Below, piece by piece: positions 50,083-64,000 of a stretch of DNA of 64,000 nt (position 1 is the first letter of the stretch; every line of letters starts with the position of its first letter). The DNA is taken from the NCBI GenBank assembly GCA_037975125.1, contig CM075860.1:40497393-40561392 (forward strand), given 5' to 3'. The stretch is from Latrodectus hesperus (Eukaryota > Arthropoda > Arachnida > Araneae > Theridiidae). A model generated the notes under the pieces. The model saw nothing but the letters and a program-made list of their open reading frames with translations, ran no database searches and was not told where the DNA came from. The position numbers and the translations under genes are program-made.

Positions 50083-50583
50083 TTTTTGTTGGTCTTTCAA
50101 GGTGGATGGGTCTTGATGGACCCTGGCTGGTGGTTGCCGGGCTTCGGGCTATGCCAGATGGTACATGGGAAATCTTGGACCATGGCACCTGACATCATGC
50201 CTTCGTTGCTTTGATTGGACGGTGGCTTGACCGCACAGCCCTCGTCTTGGGCGTGATTTTTCTACGATCGGTCGTTTTATCATCGTATACCTTCGGGTGG
50301 GGCGGTTTGGCTTCTTCTCTGTTATTATCGGAAGGTAGTGATTTCGAATTCCGACGATTTCATTAAAGCGGTTGAGCACTTTATACAGGTCGTTGGTCAC
50401 AAAACGTCACAATGTCTTCCAAGCGAAATGATACTACTGGGTGTGGAAAATCGAGTAATATGGAGATTTTTCTTTTTGTTTCCTTCTCTAAATTACGAAG
50501 ACCACCTCCTGGAGACTTCCGTCTATGTGGTAGAGTCCAGCTCTAAGCTTGGTACAGAAAAGTATGCTGGTACAACAACAAAT
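50083..50583 (+). mobile_element. SINE family D, longest copy, including block H
   Basis: The block H sequence (50083-50290) leads into a tRNA-like head: GGGGCGGTTTGGCTTC, TTATTATCGGAAGGTA and box B-like GATTTCGAATTCC. The family D body then contains CACAATGTCTTCCAAGCGAA and ends GCTGGTACAACAACAAAT. The head and body are also joined in the copy at 36.2 kb. Whether block H belongs to the SINE or to another element is unsettled. Confidence 0.6.
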
Positions 50584-50753
50584 ATATGCTAACGCTTGAC
50601 GAAAGTTCATTTCAAGAAAAACCTTTTGCCTTGATTCTGGACCTTAGAATTATGGTTCAATAACTAACTAGAAGGACTTTTGAGGTAGGCATCATATAAT
50701 TAGTAATCCGCCTAAAATTAAGTTGACTCTGAAGACATTTTGAAAACTAAGTA

Positions 50754-52157
50754 CACTACTGGCCATTAAAATTGCTACAGCAGGAAAGCGGCACACCACA
50801 CACGTGAAATTTGCATGACAGGTAGAACCTGCTGTGATATGCAAATGATTAGATTTTCAGCGCATTCATACAAAGCAGGCGACAGTAGCGACATCTACAA
50901 TGTGTATAAAACCAGAGATTTGACAGCAGTTTTCTCATATTCAATTTCCGTTTCAACGTTGTTTTCGGCAAAGAAAGTTGTTGTAATGCCTCGTGTAAGA
51001 AGAAGAAATGCCTATCAGCACGTGTCTGACTTTGATCGAGGAAGGATTATAGCCTACCGGGATTGCGGTTTATCGTACCGCAATATTGCTGCTCACGTCG
51101 GTCGATACCACATGACTGTTAGCAGAATATGGAAGCGATGGGTTCAGGACAATCATACGGAACGTCATGCAGGATCTCAGTGACCCCCGTCATTAGCAAA
51201 GAGAAGACAGACATCTTATCCGCATGGTCACAAGGGATCGTACAGCCACGTCACGAACCCTGAGTCGAGAAATGAAGTCATTTGCAAGGCAACAAGTTTC
51301 TGCTCGAACAGTTCGACGACGTTTGCAGCAGCATGGATTGTCTGCACGGCCGCCATGGCTTCGGCTACCATTGACGCTGCGTCACAGACAGGAGCGCCTT
51401 CAATAGTGTGATCAGCGACGAACCTGGACGCGGGAATGGCATCACGACATCTTTACAGATGAATCTCGGTTCTGTATACAGGACCATGATGGCCGCATCC
51501 GTGTTTGGAGGCATCGTGGAGAATGCGCATTGCCAGCTTGTATTGGACATCGCCATACTGGCCCATCTGCTTGAGTGATGGTATGGGGTGCCATTGGATA
51601 CACGTCTCGATCACCTCTTGTTCGCATTACCGGCACTTTGAACAGCAACTGTTTTTTCCGATGTGTTAAGGCCCGTGGCTCTGCCCTTTATTCGAGGCCT
51701 CCCTAATGCTTTGTTTCAACAGGATAATGCACGACCTCATGTTTCCCGTACTGTTCTGAATTTCCTTGATACAAAACAGGTTCAACTGTTACCCTGGCCA
51801 GCACGTTCTCCTGATCTGTAACCAATTGAGAATGTGTGGTCAATGGTTGCCGAGCGATTGGCACGCCATCACTCACCATCCACTACTGTCGATGAACTGT
51901 GGCATAGTGTTGAAGCTGCATGGACTGAGATCCCCGTACATGCCATACAATCTCTGTTTGACTTAATGCCAATGCGGATAAATGCTGTTATTGCAGCCAG
52001 CGGTGGCTGTTCTGGGTACTGATTTCTCAAGATCTATACATCTTAATTTCCTGTAAATCTAATCACTTGTTATTTCCACGATAATGTATGTGTCTAATAA
52101 ATATCGTTCTGTTATTTGCATTCCTTCTTGGTGTAGCAATTTTAATGGCCAGTAGTG
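50754..52157 (+). mobile_element. Tc1 element, copy 2
   Basis: A 1,404-bp element lies between TA duplications at 50752-50753 and 52158-52159. Inverted ends start CACTACTGGCCATTAAAA on both sides. It is very similar to copy 1 but opposite in orientation and keeps the 5' coding end that copy 1 lost. Confidence 0.95.
50986..52021 (+). pseudogene. Tc1 transposase, copy 2
   Basis: The start ATG at 50986 gives MPRVRRRNAYQHVSDFDRGR and the paired helix-turn-helix. A stop at 51181-51183 ends the first frame. Further shifted frames give RTATSRTLSREMKSFARQQV, FTDESRF with the first catalytic Asp, and the C-terminal WSMVAERLARHHSPSTTVDE to the stop near 52019-52021. The region of the second Asp is frameshifted and the one around the catalytic Glu has a stop (CTGTAACC near 51817). 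This copy is more damaged than copy 1 in the catalytic domain. Confidence 0.92.
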
Positions 52158-52159
52158 TA

Positions 52160-54011
<1,852 letters not shown>

Positions 54012-54013
54012 TA

Positions 54014-55287
54014 TTGGGTTGGCAACTAAGTAATTGCGGATTTCACTCATAGATGGCTTCAGTTGAATTTTTAGGTTTGCAGACGTAGTACAAATGTAAA
54101 ACACATTTTGTTATTTGATAGTTGGCAATTCAGCTGTCAATCAGAAAGAAAAGTTTTTTAATCGGTTGCGTAGTTTTCGTTTGGCGTTCGTTGAAAAATG
54201 GAAAATCAAAAGGAACATTTTCGTCTTATTTTGCTTTTTTATTTCCGCAAAGGGAAAAACGCATCGCAAGCTCATAAAAAGTTATGTGCTGTTTATGGTG
54301 ACAAAGCCTTAAAAGAACGGCAGTGTCGAAATTGGTTTGCCAAATTTCGTTCTAGTGATTTTTCACTCAAAAATGAAAAACGCTCTGGTCGTCCAGTTGA
54401 AGTTGATGAAGACCTAATCAAAGCAATAATCGATTCGGATCGTCAGAGTTACAACACATGAGATAGCAGAGAAGCTTCATGTATCACATACATGCCTTGA
54501 ATATCACTTAAAACTACTTGGCTATGTTCAAAAACTCGATACATGGGTTCCTCACGAACTGAAAGAAACGCATTTAACTCAACGCATTAACAGTTGCGAT
54601 TTGCTAAAGAAATGTAATGAAAATGATCCATTTTTAAATCGACTGATAACTGGCGATGAAAAATGGGTTGTTTACAACAATATCAAGCGGAAAAGATCGA
54701 GGAGCAGGCCAGGTGAACCAACTCAAACAGCATCAGAAACTTATATTCATCAAAAGAAGATTTTGTTATCAGTTTGGTGGGATTACAAAGGAATTGTCTA
54801 CTTTGAACTCTTACTACCCAACCGAAAGATCAATTCTGATGTCTACATTGAACAACTAACGAAATTAAACAATGCAGTTGAAGAAAAGCGGCGCGAAATG
54901 AGAAATAGAAAAGGTATTGTATTCCATTATGACAATCCAAGGCCACACACATCTTTGGTCATTCGGCAAAATTTATTGGAGCTTGGTTGGGATGAAATGC
55001 CACATCCACCATATAGTCCTGTCTTTGCACCATCTGATTACTTTTTTCGATCTTTACAAAACTCCTTGAATGGCAAAAATTTCAATCATGATGATGACGT
55101 TAAATCGCACCTGATTCAGTTTTTTGCTAATAAAAACCAGAAGTTTTATAAACATGGGGTTATGAGCTGCCTGAAAGATGGCAAAAAGTCATTGATCAAT
55201 ACATTACAGAATAAAGTTATTTAGTTCCATGAAAAAATTGTCTTTGATTTTCTAAAAAAATACGCAATTACTTAGTTGCCAACCCAA
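54014..55287 (+). mobile_element. mariner element (mellifera-like)
   Basis: A 1,274-bp element lies between TA duplications at 54012-54013 and 55288-55289. The terminal inverted repeats start TTGGGTTGGCAACTAAGTAA and match at 29 of 30 positions. This terminus and the transposase fit the mellifera subfamily as I know it. The length is normal for mariner. Confidence 0.95.
54198..55214 (+). pseudogene. mariner transposase (DD34D), two frameshifts
   Basis: The start is MENQKEHFRLILLFYFRKGK at 54198. The HTH region has GRPVEVDEDLIKAIIDSD. A one-base insertion near 54450 shifts the frame. The catalytic core keeps all acids: Asp in LITGDEKWV (with WVPHEL just before), Asp in VFHYDNPRPH, and Asp in APSDYF, with 34 residues between the last two. 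A second shift near 55160 moves the C-terminus, whose normal ending would stop at 55212-55214. Length without the shifts is close to the usual 340-350 residues. Apart from these shifts the copy is well preserved. Confidence 0.94.
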
Positions 55288-55324
55288 TATATATGCGGTG
55301 TATTTTAAAAAAATTGCACCGAAC

Positions 55325-55550
55325 GTGTTCGGGTACCTTAAGTTTAACGGGTTTGGACTACTCGCCTTTCACCAAGTGCCTCGTCATTTTGAACATCGGT
55401 CAAAACATTAACGCGGACACATCCCCAACTCAAGGAGCTCTAGCAACCCAGTGAGGGAGAGTACGTGGTCACCCTCCCAATTCCTGCCCGTGGCAAATGA
55501 TGCTTCACTTTGCGGAGAAGCGCAGAGCTACTGAGCCACTGGAGCTCTAA
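55325..55550 (-). repeat. Dispersed repeat family C, copy 2
   Basis: The minus strand starts GAGCTCCAGTGGCTCAGTAG. It includes GGGCAGGAATTGGGAGGGTG and ends near CCCGTTAAACTTAAGGTACC. It lies close to the mariner right end. Confidence 0.65.
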
Positions 55551-56559
55551 GTACAGTGACAGCAGAACGCTATAAAGATGAGATTCTCTGCCTCTATGTG
55601 GGAATTTCCCGAGGAATTGCAGGAGACGATTTAAATTCTATGAAAAAGATCACACCGAGTTGTAGCCATCGACCATATTTTTTAAGACGAGGGCATCCAC
55701 CTTACGGTACGGTCATTCCAAAAAGTGCATGTAAAATGCCCTAGAGAAGAACCATTGCATTTTGGAAAGCCCAAATCATGATTCTCTGGCTTTAAAGGTG
55801 ATACTTATGAAAATTGGCTCTGCTTCAATCTTAATAATTAGGCTCATTAACGCTACGAGAACTCTTTGTGATACTTGTATATCTATACAAGTTATTATAT
55901 ATATATCATTATACAAATTAAGTAATTATTACTTTGTGTAATGATATATTGATATATCATTATATAAAGTAATAAAGAATGTATGAAACCACAAAGTAAT
56001 AGAAAATACATCATACGCTGCATACCATTTTAATCAATGTTGCCTTCATTTACTTTTCAGCCTACATTAAAAGCGTGCCCAAATATGCTTTTATCATATT
56101 TTTCTGTTTTATATAGTAAGACATTAGCATATAAAATTTTCATGCATCATACAAATTTTTTTCTATTAAAATATCTCCTTTTTTACTTTAATACTTAGTT
56201 TTGCACATCAAGGAATTATAGATAATGCATAGTATATACTTCATAATATCAATATATTAAAAAATTTATTATATTGAGAATTAACTATTATTTCATTAAA
56301 TTCAATTATTTTTGAGAATTTATTTAAGAACTAAGACTATTTTATTTTTAAAAAAAAGTATGTTTTATAGAATATAACGATTTTATCTTAAAAATTCATT
56401 AAACCAGTTTTAGATTCATGTCATAATGTACCTCACGACCTATATTAACATTTCTTAAATTTCAGAGACTACACAATATTTTTCCAAAAACGTGAATTAA
56501 AAACATATGATCGAAAATCGATCATTTCTCACGATAAGTGAAATGAGTTTGAAGATAAT
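55551..56559. other. AT-rich spacer with one hairpin
   Basis: Arms at 55901-55917 and 55933-55949 pair with one mismatch (ATATATCATTATACAAA). No gene is recognised. Confidence 0.45.
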
Positions 56560-56990
56560 TAAGACGCGGAACGTGAAATTCCATTTAAAAGTCTTAATAA
56601 ATGCCCAAATACGGGAACACAACAGAGTCAGATAACTTCGTCTCTTCGAGTTTTAAACCAGAAGAATTCCTCGCAAGAAACTGGAGAACCGAATGGCTCC
56701 TGTAAGTGGGAGAGGAAGATAAGAACTGCAGATTCTGCTTCCTGTTATTGGGAATCTATTCTTCCGATAGCTCCATCCCTAATGACGAAGTCGTAAAGTC
56801 AAGTTGGAGGAAAAATATCGTAAAGTCTCCAGACAATTGACGGTAAAATAGAATCGATTAATTGATATCAGTCGTAACTATTCAACATCACGGTGGAATG
56901 TTTTGAAGGCTGTCGAAGTGTCAGCTGCCATTTTTAATAATTCGAAAGCTTGATAAGGAAATTTAGTTAAGGTTGATGCTCTTGAAATAG
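56560..56990. other. GC-richer low-copy island
   Basis: More G and C than its flanks, with no repeat partner seen and no long open frame. It is a candidate conserved noncoding element or unrecognised exon; the evidence is compositional only. Confidence 0.3.
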
Positions 56991-57187
56991 GTACTGCTGA
57001 ATCCGAAACGTTTGAGCAATCGCTTGAATATATATATATTTATAAGGAAAAAAATAATGACATTTCTGGAAAAATAGTAAAGACAATTATTAATAATTCA
57101 GAAATACATTTCAAAACAAATTCATATGAAGAAAACTTTATGTATATTACAATCATGTGTGTGTTTAAAAAAGTAGGAAGTGTCATT

Positions 57188-58398
<1,211 letters not shown>

Positions 58399-58679
58399 TA
58401 CAACAGTTGTTGCTGTGAAAGCTAGGCTAGCTATATGGGGTTCACTGATTCACTTTTCCAACTGAACCGTAAGGTGTGGAGTATGATTTCCTCAGTACAC
58501 CCATGCCACAGGTACCTGTTCATGGGGTAGGCAATCATTCAGAACCCATTCATGCAAGAAAAGTAAAAAGACAAGAGAGAAAGTACTTCAATGCCCGAAT
58601 CGGGATTCAAACCCAGGACCTCCCTATCCGCAGTCAGGCACGCTGACCACTAGATAGGGGGGTTGGCGTATATAACAGT
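58399..58679 (-). mobile_element. tRNA-derived SINE, family A, copy 2
   Basis: The body at 58409-58669 lies between near-identical direct repeats ATACAACAGT and ATATAACAGT. On the minus strand it has box A-like TAGTGGTCAGCGTGC and box B-like GGTTTGAATCC, then the family A body. The tail contains CAGCAACAAC. Confidence 0.87.
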
Positions 58680-58799
58680 GATAGTTTCATATCACAGTTT
58701 GGACATTGCTTCATAAAAGATCTACAGTGAATCCCAATTGCCTAAAGTAATGTCGTAATCTATTGAATCAAAGATCTTAACTTTAATCTGAGCCACTGT

Positions 58800-59585
58800 C
58801 TTCTTCTTCTTCTTAGAATTGGGTTTGTATGTCATTGGGCACCTCTGCTTTTATCAGCATTTTGTACCATTAACTCCAAACCCCATGTTCCTAGTTCCAG
58901 TTGCTCGGGTCACCCACTTTATTAATAAAGTCCGATAACCCTTTAATGGAGTCTAGGTGTAACTCTCTAGTATGGATGATGCCTAAAGAGGTTAATCTAG
59001 GGAGGGCAAGAGCCTCGCATTCATAAATGATATGCTCTGCCGTTTCCTCTTGCGTATGACATTTCCAGCAGATAAGGTCTTGCTGAAACAGTCCCATCTG
59101 GTCAGAGAGTCAGTCATACTAGGGATAGCTTTCTGACTTTCACCAGAAGATGGTTTATAGGTCATTTCTACCTCAAGTGAAGGATTCATTACTGCCCCTT
59201 TACAAGACTGCCTCTAAGTTCCCTTGTCTTTTTCAGCAAGGTCTACTTCAGAGGCATGCAGAAAGGTTTGTTATTTCTTGTGTCTTTTCAGCCACAAGAT
59301 AACAATTAATAAGCTCAGGTAATATAAGTCCACCCAGCATTGCCTGAGATACTGGGCAAGACAAATTACTCTAGAAGTTTGCCAGGCAACTAGAGGCTCC
59401 GTTAAGACACCAATACCGCGGTGCCGATTAGCCCTAAGCACGGATCGCTTAACACCAGGGTTTACGGGAGCTGGTTCGCGGCCTCTGATTCTATATTCAA
59501 GGCTATCCTGTCATTCCTACAGGACGTTCGGTGATCCACCACCTACCGACGCGCCTGGTAGCTGCTCAGGCCCCAGGGAGCCACT
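58800..59585 (-). mobile_element. Internally deleted LINE: 5' leader and ORF1 start fused to ORF2 end
   Basis: From 59585 down the minus strand has a GC-rich leader (CAGTGGCTCCCTGGGGCCTG). An ATG at 59189 opens MNPSLEVEMTYKPSSGESQK and SMTDSLTR. Near 59095 this runs into a different frame that encodes an ORF2 C-terminus, with MGLFQQDLICWKCHTQEETA and EHIIYECEAL (Cys/His motif), stopping at 58891. Both outer parts of a LINE are thus present without the reverse transcriptase. The ORF1 identity is inferred from position; the ORF2 end is clear. Confidence 0.6.
58891..59095 (-). pseudogene. LINE ORF2 C-terminal fragment
   Basis: About 68 codons with the motif CWKC...H...C typical of the C-terminal zinc-knuckle-like region, then TRELHLDSIKGLSDFINKVG. 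It is comparable with the tails at 48.6 and 49.6 kb but from a different family. Confidence 0.75.
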
Positions 59586-59586
59586 G

Positions 59587-60154
<568 letters not shown>

Positions 60155-60461
60155 AATACTTGTGAGTGCCGTCTACCATGTCTAGTGGTCAGAGTGTCTG
60201 ATTGCGGATAGGGAAGTCCTGGGTCCGAATCCCAGATCGGGCATGGATGTATTTCCTCTCTCTATCAATATCCTGTCTTTGTCCTTTCTTTGTATGAATA
60301 AATTGTGTGAATGGTTGCCTACCCTATAAACGGGTACCTATGGCATGTGTGTACTGAGGAAATCGGACTCCACACCAAAATAGGGTTCAGTTGGAAAAGT
60401 GGAGCAGCGTACCCCAAATTGTCAGCCTGGCTGGCACAAGACAACAACAATACTTGTGAGT
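60155..60461 (+). mobile_element. tRNA-derived SINE, family A, copy 3
   Basis: The body at 60168-60448 (281 bp) lies between perfect 13-bp repeats AATACTTGTGAGT (60155-60167, 60449-60461). Box A-like TAGTGGTCAGAGTG is at 60183-60196. Box B is altered (GGTCCGAATCC, 60222-60232). It ends AAGACAACAAC. This is the longest family A copy. Confidence 0.92.
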
Positions 60462-61764
60462 TTTCATTCAGATTGTATATATATTTCAAGCAACGAAAAT
60501 AAAACCTATTTATAAAAAATTCTTCTGAAATACAGTAATCTATTGAAAATTTAAATGTATTATATGAGAATTTTTGACTGTTTGTTCACATTTGTATGGT
60601 ATTGTTTCAAAGCAAAAATATTAAGCAAATAACTATTAATTTAAAACTAGAAATTATTTGGACATCAAATTAATTTTATTAAAGCAACTATGAATTACTT
60701 AAAAAATATTGCTAAATAATGTATGAGATATCTCATAAAAGTTATTGATGAAGTCTATAATAATTTTAATGTGGGTTGTAACATTTGAAATATAGAAAAG
60801 TTGAAGATTTGAAATATAGAAATTTTTCGAAGGCACTGAGTAAAAGACTATCTTTATCTCCCTAGAGGGCATAATATTAAGTTTTTAAAAATAAAATACA
60901 AAAATTTAATTTTAAAAAACTGGAATAAGTCAATTGTATTCGTAAAACATATATGCATACATTTTAAACACTTAAATACCATTGTATTAAGAGATTTATT
61001 TAAAACTATGTATTATAAAAGTAAGTTTTCTGAGACTAGAAAGCATTTAATATTTGAAAGCTTCTAAAACCACCATTATAGAATATTTTTACAATGTAAT
61101 GTTACCTCATACACCATCGAACTTTATTTTCATTAGACATGTAATATCGATATTTTGCATGAACTTTTATCACGAATATGGTGCTATCTAATAAATTCTA
61201 AGTACGTTGTATTTTCGAGGGAAATACTTGTTACACTTGTACTTATTTCTTCTGTTTTGTAGAAAATACTTGTTATTTGCTTTTTACTGAAGCAATATTC
61301 TGTGTGAAATAAAATTTATACTTATAAATGATTCATATATGCATTGTTCTTAAAGCTTCTCAATAATCTTCTAATATTTATCATGTGCTTTGAAAAAGCG
61401 AGTTGCATAACGCCTCATACCTTTCATTCTGAAGAAATTGAATTCATTTTTTACGCATTTTTAAAACAATTCTTTGATATGAGAAATAAGTATATGTATG
61501 CGCTTTGCCACAAAACTAATATATTATATAAATAATAATCTTGCGTAAGAAATTATATACAATAATATATAAACTGTGTAAAGTTTTTTAAAACTAAAAT
61601 AATAAATAACAAAAAACAATATTCTGAAAATTTTATTTTTATTTTTAATCAGTAGATATTTATTTACTAATCAAAATCATTGGTGGCCTTTAAAGTTGCA
61701 ATACTATGAAAGAAAGTAAATAAAAATGTATTTATTTTACGTATATAGTTCAGTAATGTGTAGA
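60462..61764. other. AT-rich spacer, nothing recognised
   Basis: No supported feature. Confidence 0.45.
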
Positions 61765-62060
61765 GAGAAAATAAATTTGTGAGCAGTTCGGTGGCTTACT
61801 GCGATATTTTTGTTGCGTATTTCTATCTGGTATACATGAGAAACGACAACAAGGAAAAACAGAGAACATTTATTGACGAGGCAGATGACTTCACAGACAG
61901 GAACAAAAGGGTGCGCTGCTTTCCTTTCAATCGGGGATTCATTGCAGGCACAAAGTCCAACTTCTTTTCCAGTTCTACATCCAAGCCTCATCCGGTATTC
62001 GAACTCGAGCCCACTTGGTGAGAGCCGAGGGTCATAACCACCATACAGGCTGGGTAGCTT
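61765..62060 (-). mobile_element. tRNA-like repeat, family F (single copy)
   Basis: On the minus strand the start has box A-like ATGGTGGTTATGACCC and box B-like CGAGTTCGAATACC, about 35-40 bases apart, followed by a body of about 230 bp. I see no second copy in the window, so SINE status is inferred from the promoter boxes alone. Confidence 0.45.
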
Positions 62061-62512
62061 TACTGCGATTTAAAATTAATAAAAATTCTCGCCATCCTTG
62101 TGAGTCAAAACGGAAATTTTCTGGTTTAGCATGGAGTGAAATTGGAATGGGAGGATGATAGAAATTGGCAAATCATTTCTTGCTGATTCAGAACTTTGAG
62201 ATTCTCCCTCAACCATAGTAGTTGGAGAGGTATGGCAGAACATTCCTATGATAGAATCCTCTGTTTTGTGAGAGGTTTGGGGTTGATGTTGGCCAGAACG
62301 AAAATCAAATATCCTCTGTATCGAAGATCAAAAAATGATAAAAAAAACGTGTACTTTTGCATTTTTTGTTGATTCTGTTTCGTAGGCTTCAAATATAGAG
62401 CACTACAGCAGGCTTTAAAATATCAGCAATCTACCAATTGCCGTTAAAACTACCGCCTACTACTAGCATGTCGTATGGCAGTCCATTCCACTTCTGCAAA
62501 TACAGGGTGCCT
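62061..62512. other. Spacer, nothing recognised
   Basis: Slightly GC-richer than average with no supported gene. Confidence 0.4.
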
Positions 62513-62725
62513 ATAACGATATCCCCCCTCTAGATTAATGTTAAAATTGAAGCAGTGGATCCTCTAGTGGTGCCATCTACCGGAGAAGTCTTAAAGTAAA
62601 GACGAACTTTCACCTTCGTGGTACTCTGGTTAAATAAAAGACGTACCCTTCTGACTTAACTTCGCATAGCCGTCGGCAAGCGAGCTTGTCTTGTCCAAGT
62701 GTTATAAATATCAACATAACGATAT
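62513..62725 (+). mobile_element. SINE-like family B, 5'-truncated copy with target duplication
   Basis: The body at 62523-62715 lies between perfect direct repeats ATAACGATAT (62513-62522, 62716-62725). It begins inside the family, at the C-run that lies about 70 bp into the full copy at 3.3 kb, and shares GGTGCCATCT and CTCTGGTTAAA. Truncation at the 5' end with a duplication is the signature of LINE-type integration. Confidence 0.78.
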
Positions 62726-64000
62726 TGAATGCAGTCAGGTGATATGACTCTCTTCGGGACCATGACTCCTCTAAAAATATAAATTCCTATTTCTGTACAC
62801 AGTTTTGTCTCTCAAGAATCATTGGATGTCATTGTGCCGAATTGTCAATGATAGAGATAATAATCGATGTTGTTGCAAATGTAGTCCAACTATACGATGG
62901 ATAACACATGGACAGCAAGCAAGCCATTTCATGTGTAATGGTAATAATTTATTGCAACTGTTATACATTTTAGAAAACTTTCTCATTTTCTTTATCTTTA
63001 TGACGCGAGAATCGCCAAGCAGTCCGTAATCATATTTTTTATCAAATACTAACCTAGATTTTATTAAAAAAATATGTTTCTCAAGTTTAAGATTAAAGTG
63101 TATAGAAAAGAGCAATTTTTTAAATTCCTAATTACTGTTTCTCTATCTCAATAAAAATAAAATTTTCTATATTCTTAGCCTTATATTTGGAAAAAATGTT
63201 TAATTTAATTGCACACACATGCACAATGCATTCCATAAATTCATAGATAATTTAAACTTTCATAAAAATATAATTATATATTTTTATATATTATTATATG
63301 TAATTAAATATTTTATATATTATTACATATAGTTTTTATATATGTAATGAAATTTCGAGATTATTAAATGTGAAATATTCATAAATATGCAAATGCGATT
63401 TTCACAATTTCAATTCTCACGAAGTGGTTTCTTTCTATACATAAAATTAGTTGAAATTTTTGATTTGAGAGGATTACTATTGGATATCAACAAAATTCAG
63501 CCCAAAAATAAATTTTCACATAGAAGCAAATATTTACATAATACTATTTAAGTGTACTCGAATACTGAAAGAGTGACCATCATTCTTGAAGTAAGTGGAT
63601 CAATCTGAAAAAAAAATGCCTACGTGCCTTTACTAATTTTTCTGATACCCTTATAGATGTTACAGATGAAAATATGATATGTATTAATGATTATTAGATT
63701 CTTTTCTGCGAAAATACCCTTTTTTTAAAGTGAAACTGAAGAACGAGTATTTAAAAACTACTATAAAAGTAAACGAAAGGTCAAAGCTAGTTTTTATTGT
63801 TGATGAATATTTTTAAAAGTTAGATAACGTATAAAATGAAGCACTCTATAAAAAAACATAATTCAAGTAATTATTAATCAATTATTAATTATAGTTGTTT
63901 TTAAATTTGTTGTTTTTTATGTAGTCATTTATATTAAGTTTAATTCGATAAAATGATAACAAAATTAAACATTTGAAGAAAAAATTATCAGTTAAAAATG
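62726..64000. other. AT-rich spacer to the window end
   Basis: Open frames at 62805-63029 (+) and 62819-63115 (-) overlap each other and have no known domain. Nothing else is recognised. Confidence 0.45.

Overview
This window is eukaryotic nuclear DNA, very AT-rich and gene-poor. It is packed with transposable elements and long (TA)n tracts. The Gag and Pol style of the LTR element, the Tc1, mellifera-type mariner and Helitron relics, and the tRNA-derived SINEs fit an arthropod, most likely a spider (inference, no database search). Most long open frames are translations of TA repeats or pieces of mobile elements.

Layout. 1-8.5 kb: AT-rich sequence with a hairpin, a compound TA microsatellite, a full-length SINE (family B), a short Helitron holding only the helicase C-terminus, and a tRNA-derived SINE (family A). 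8.5-14.7 kb: nested short repeats (families C, D, E, G), the RNase H end of a non-LTR retrotransposon on the minus strand, and a decayed Tc1 transposase. 14.7-20.1 kb: AT-rich desert. 20.26-20.56 kb: the only good host-gene signal, a minus-strand first coding exon that encodes a signal peptide and ends at a consensus splice donor, with a GC-richer promoter-like region upstream. 22.48-29.51 kb: a complete but dead Ty3/gypsy-type LTR retrotransposon (minus strand) with two LTRs, a 5-bp target duplication, a polypurine tract and a probable primer binding site. Its integrase is encoded before the reverse transcriptase, the Ty1/copia-like order known from Gmr1-type elements. A Tc1 element is inserted in the integrase C-terminus. 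32-36.4 kb: two more LINE relics, a 145-bp minisatellite and a SINE. 37-48.5 kb: desert with TA tracts and small repeats. 48.6-52.2 kb: head-to-tail LINE tails joined to tRNA-like heads, then a second full-length Tc1. 54.0-55.3 kb: a near-complete mariner. 58.4-62.7 kb: an internally deleted LINE and four SINEs.

How it fits together. The LINE relics probably represent the machinery that moved the SINEs: several SINE copies have 8-14 bp target duplications and AAC-rich tails like the LINE tail at 12.0 kb. The DNA transposons (two Tc1, one mariner) keep TA duplications. No rRNA, CRISPR, operon or intact multi-exon gene is visible. The signal-peptide exon must splice to exons left of its position on the minus strand, possibly outside the window.
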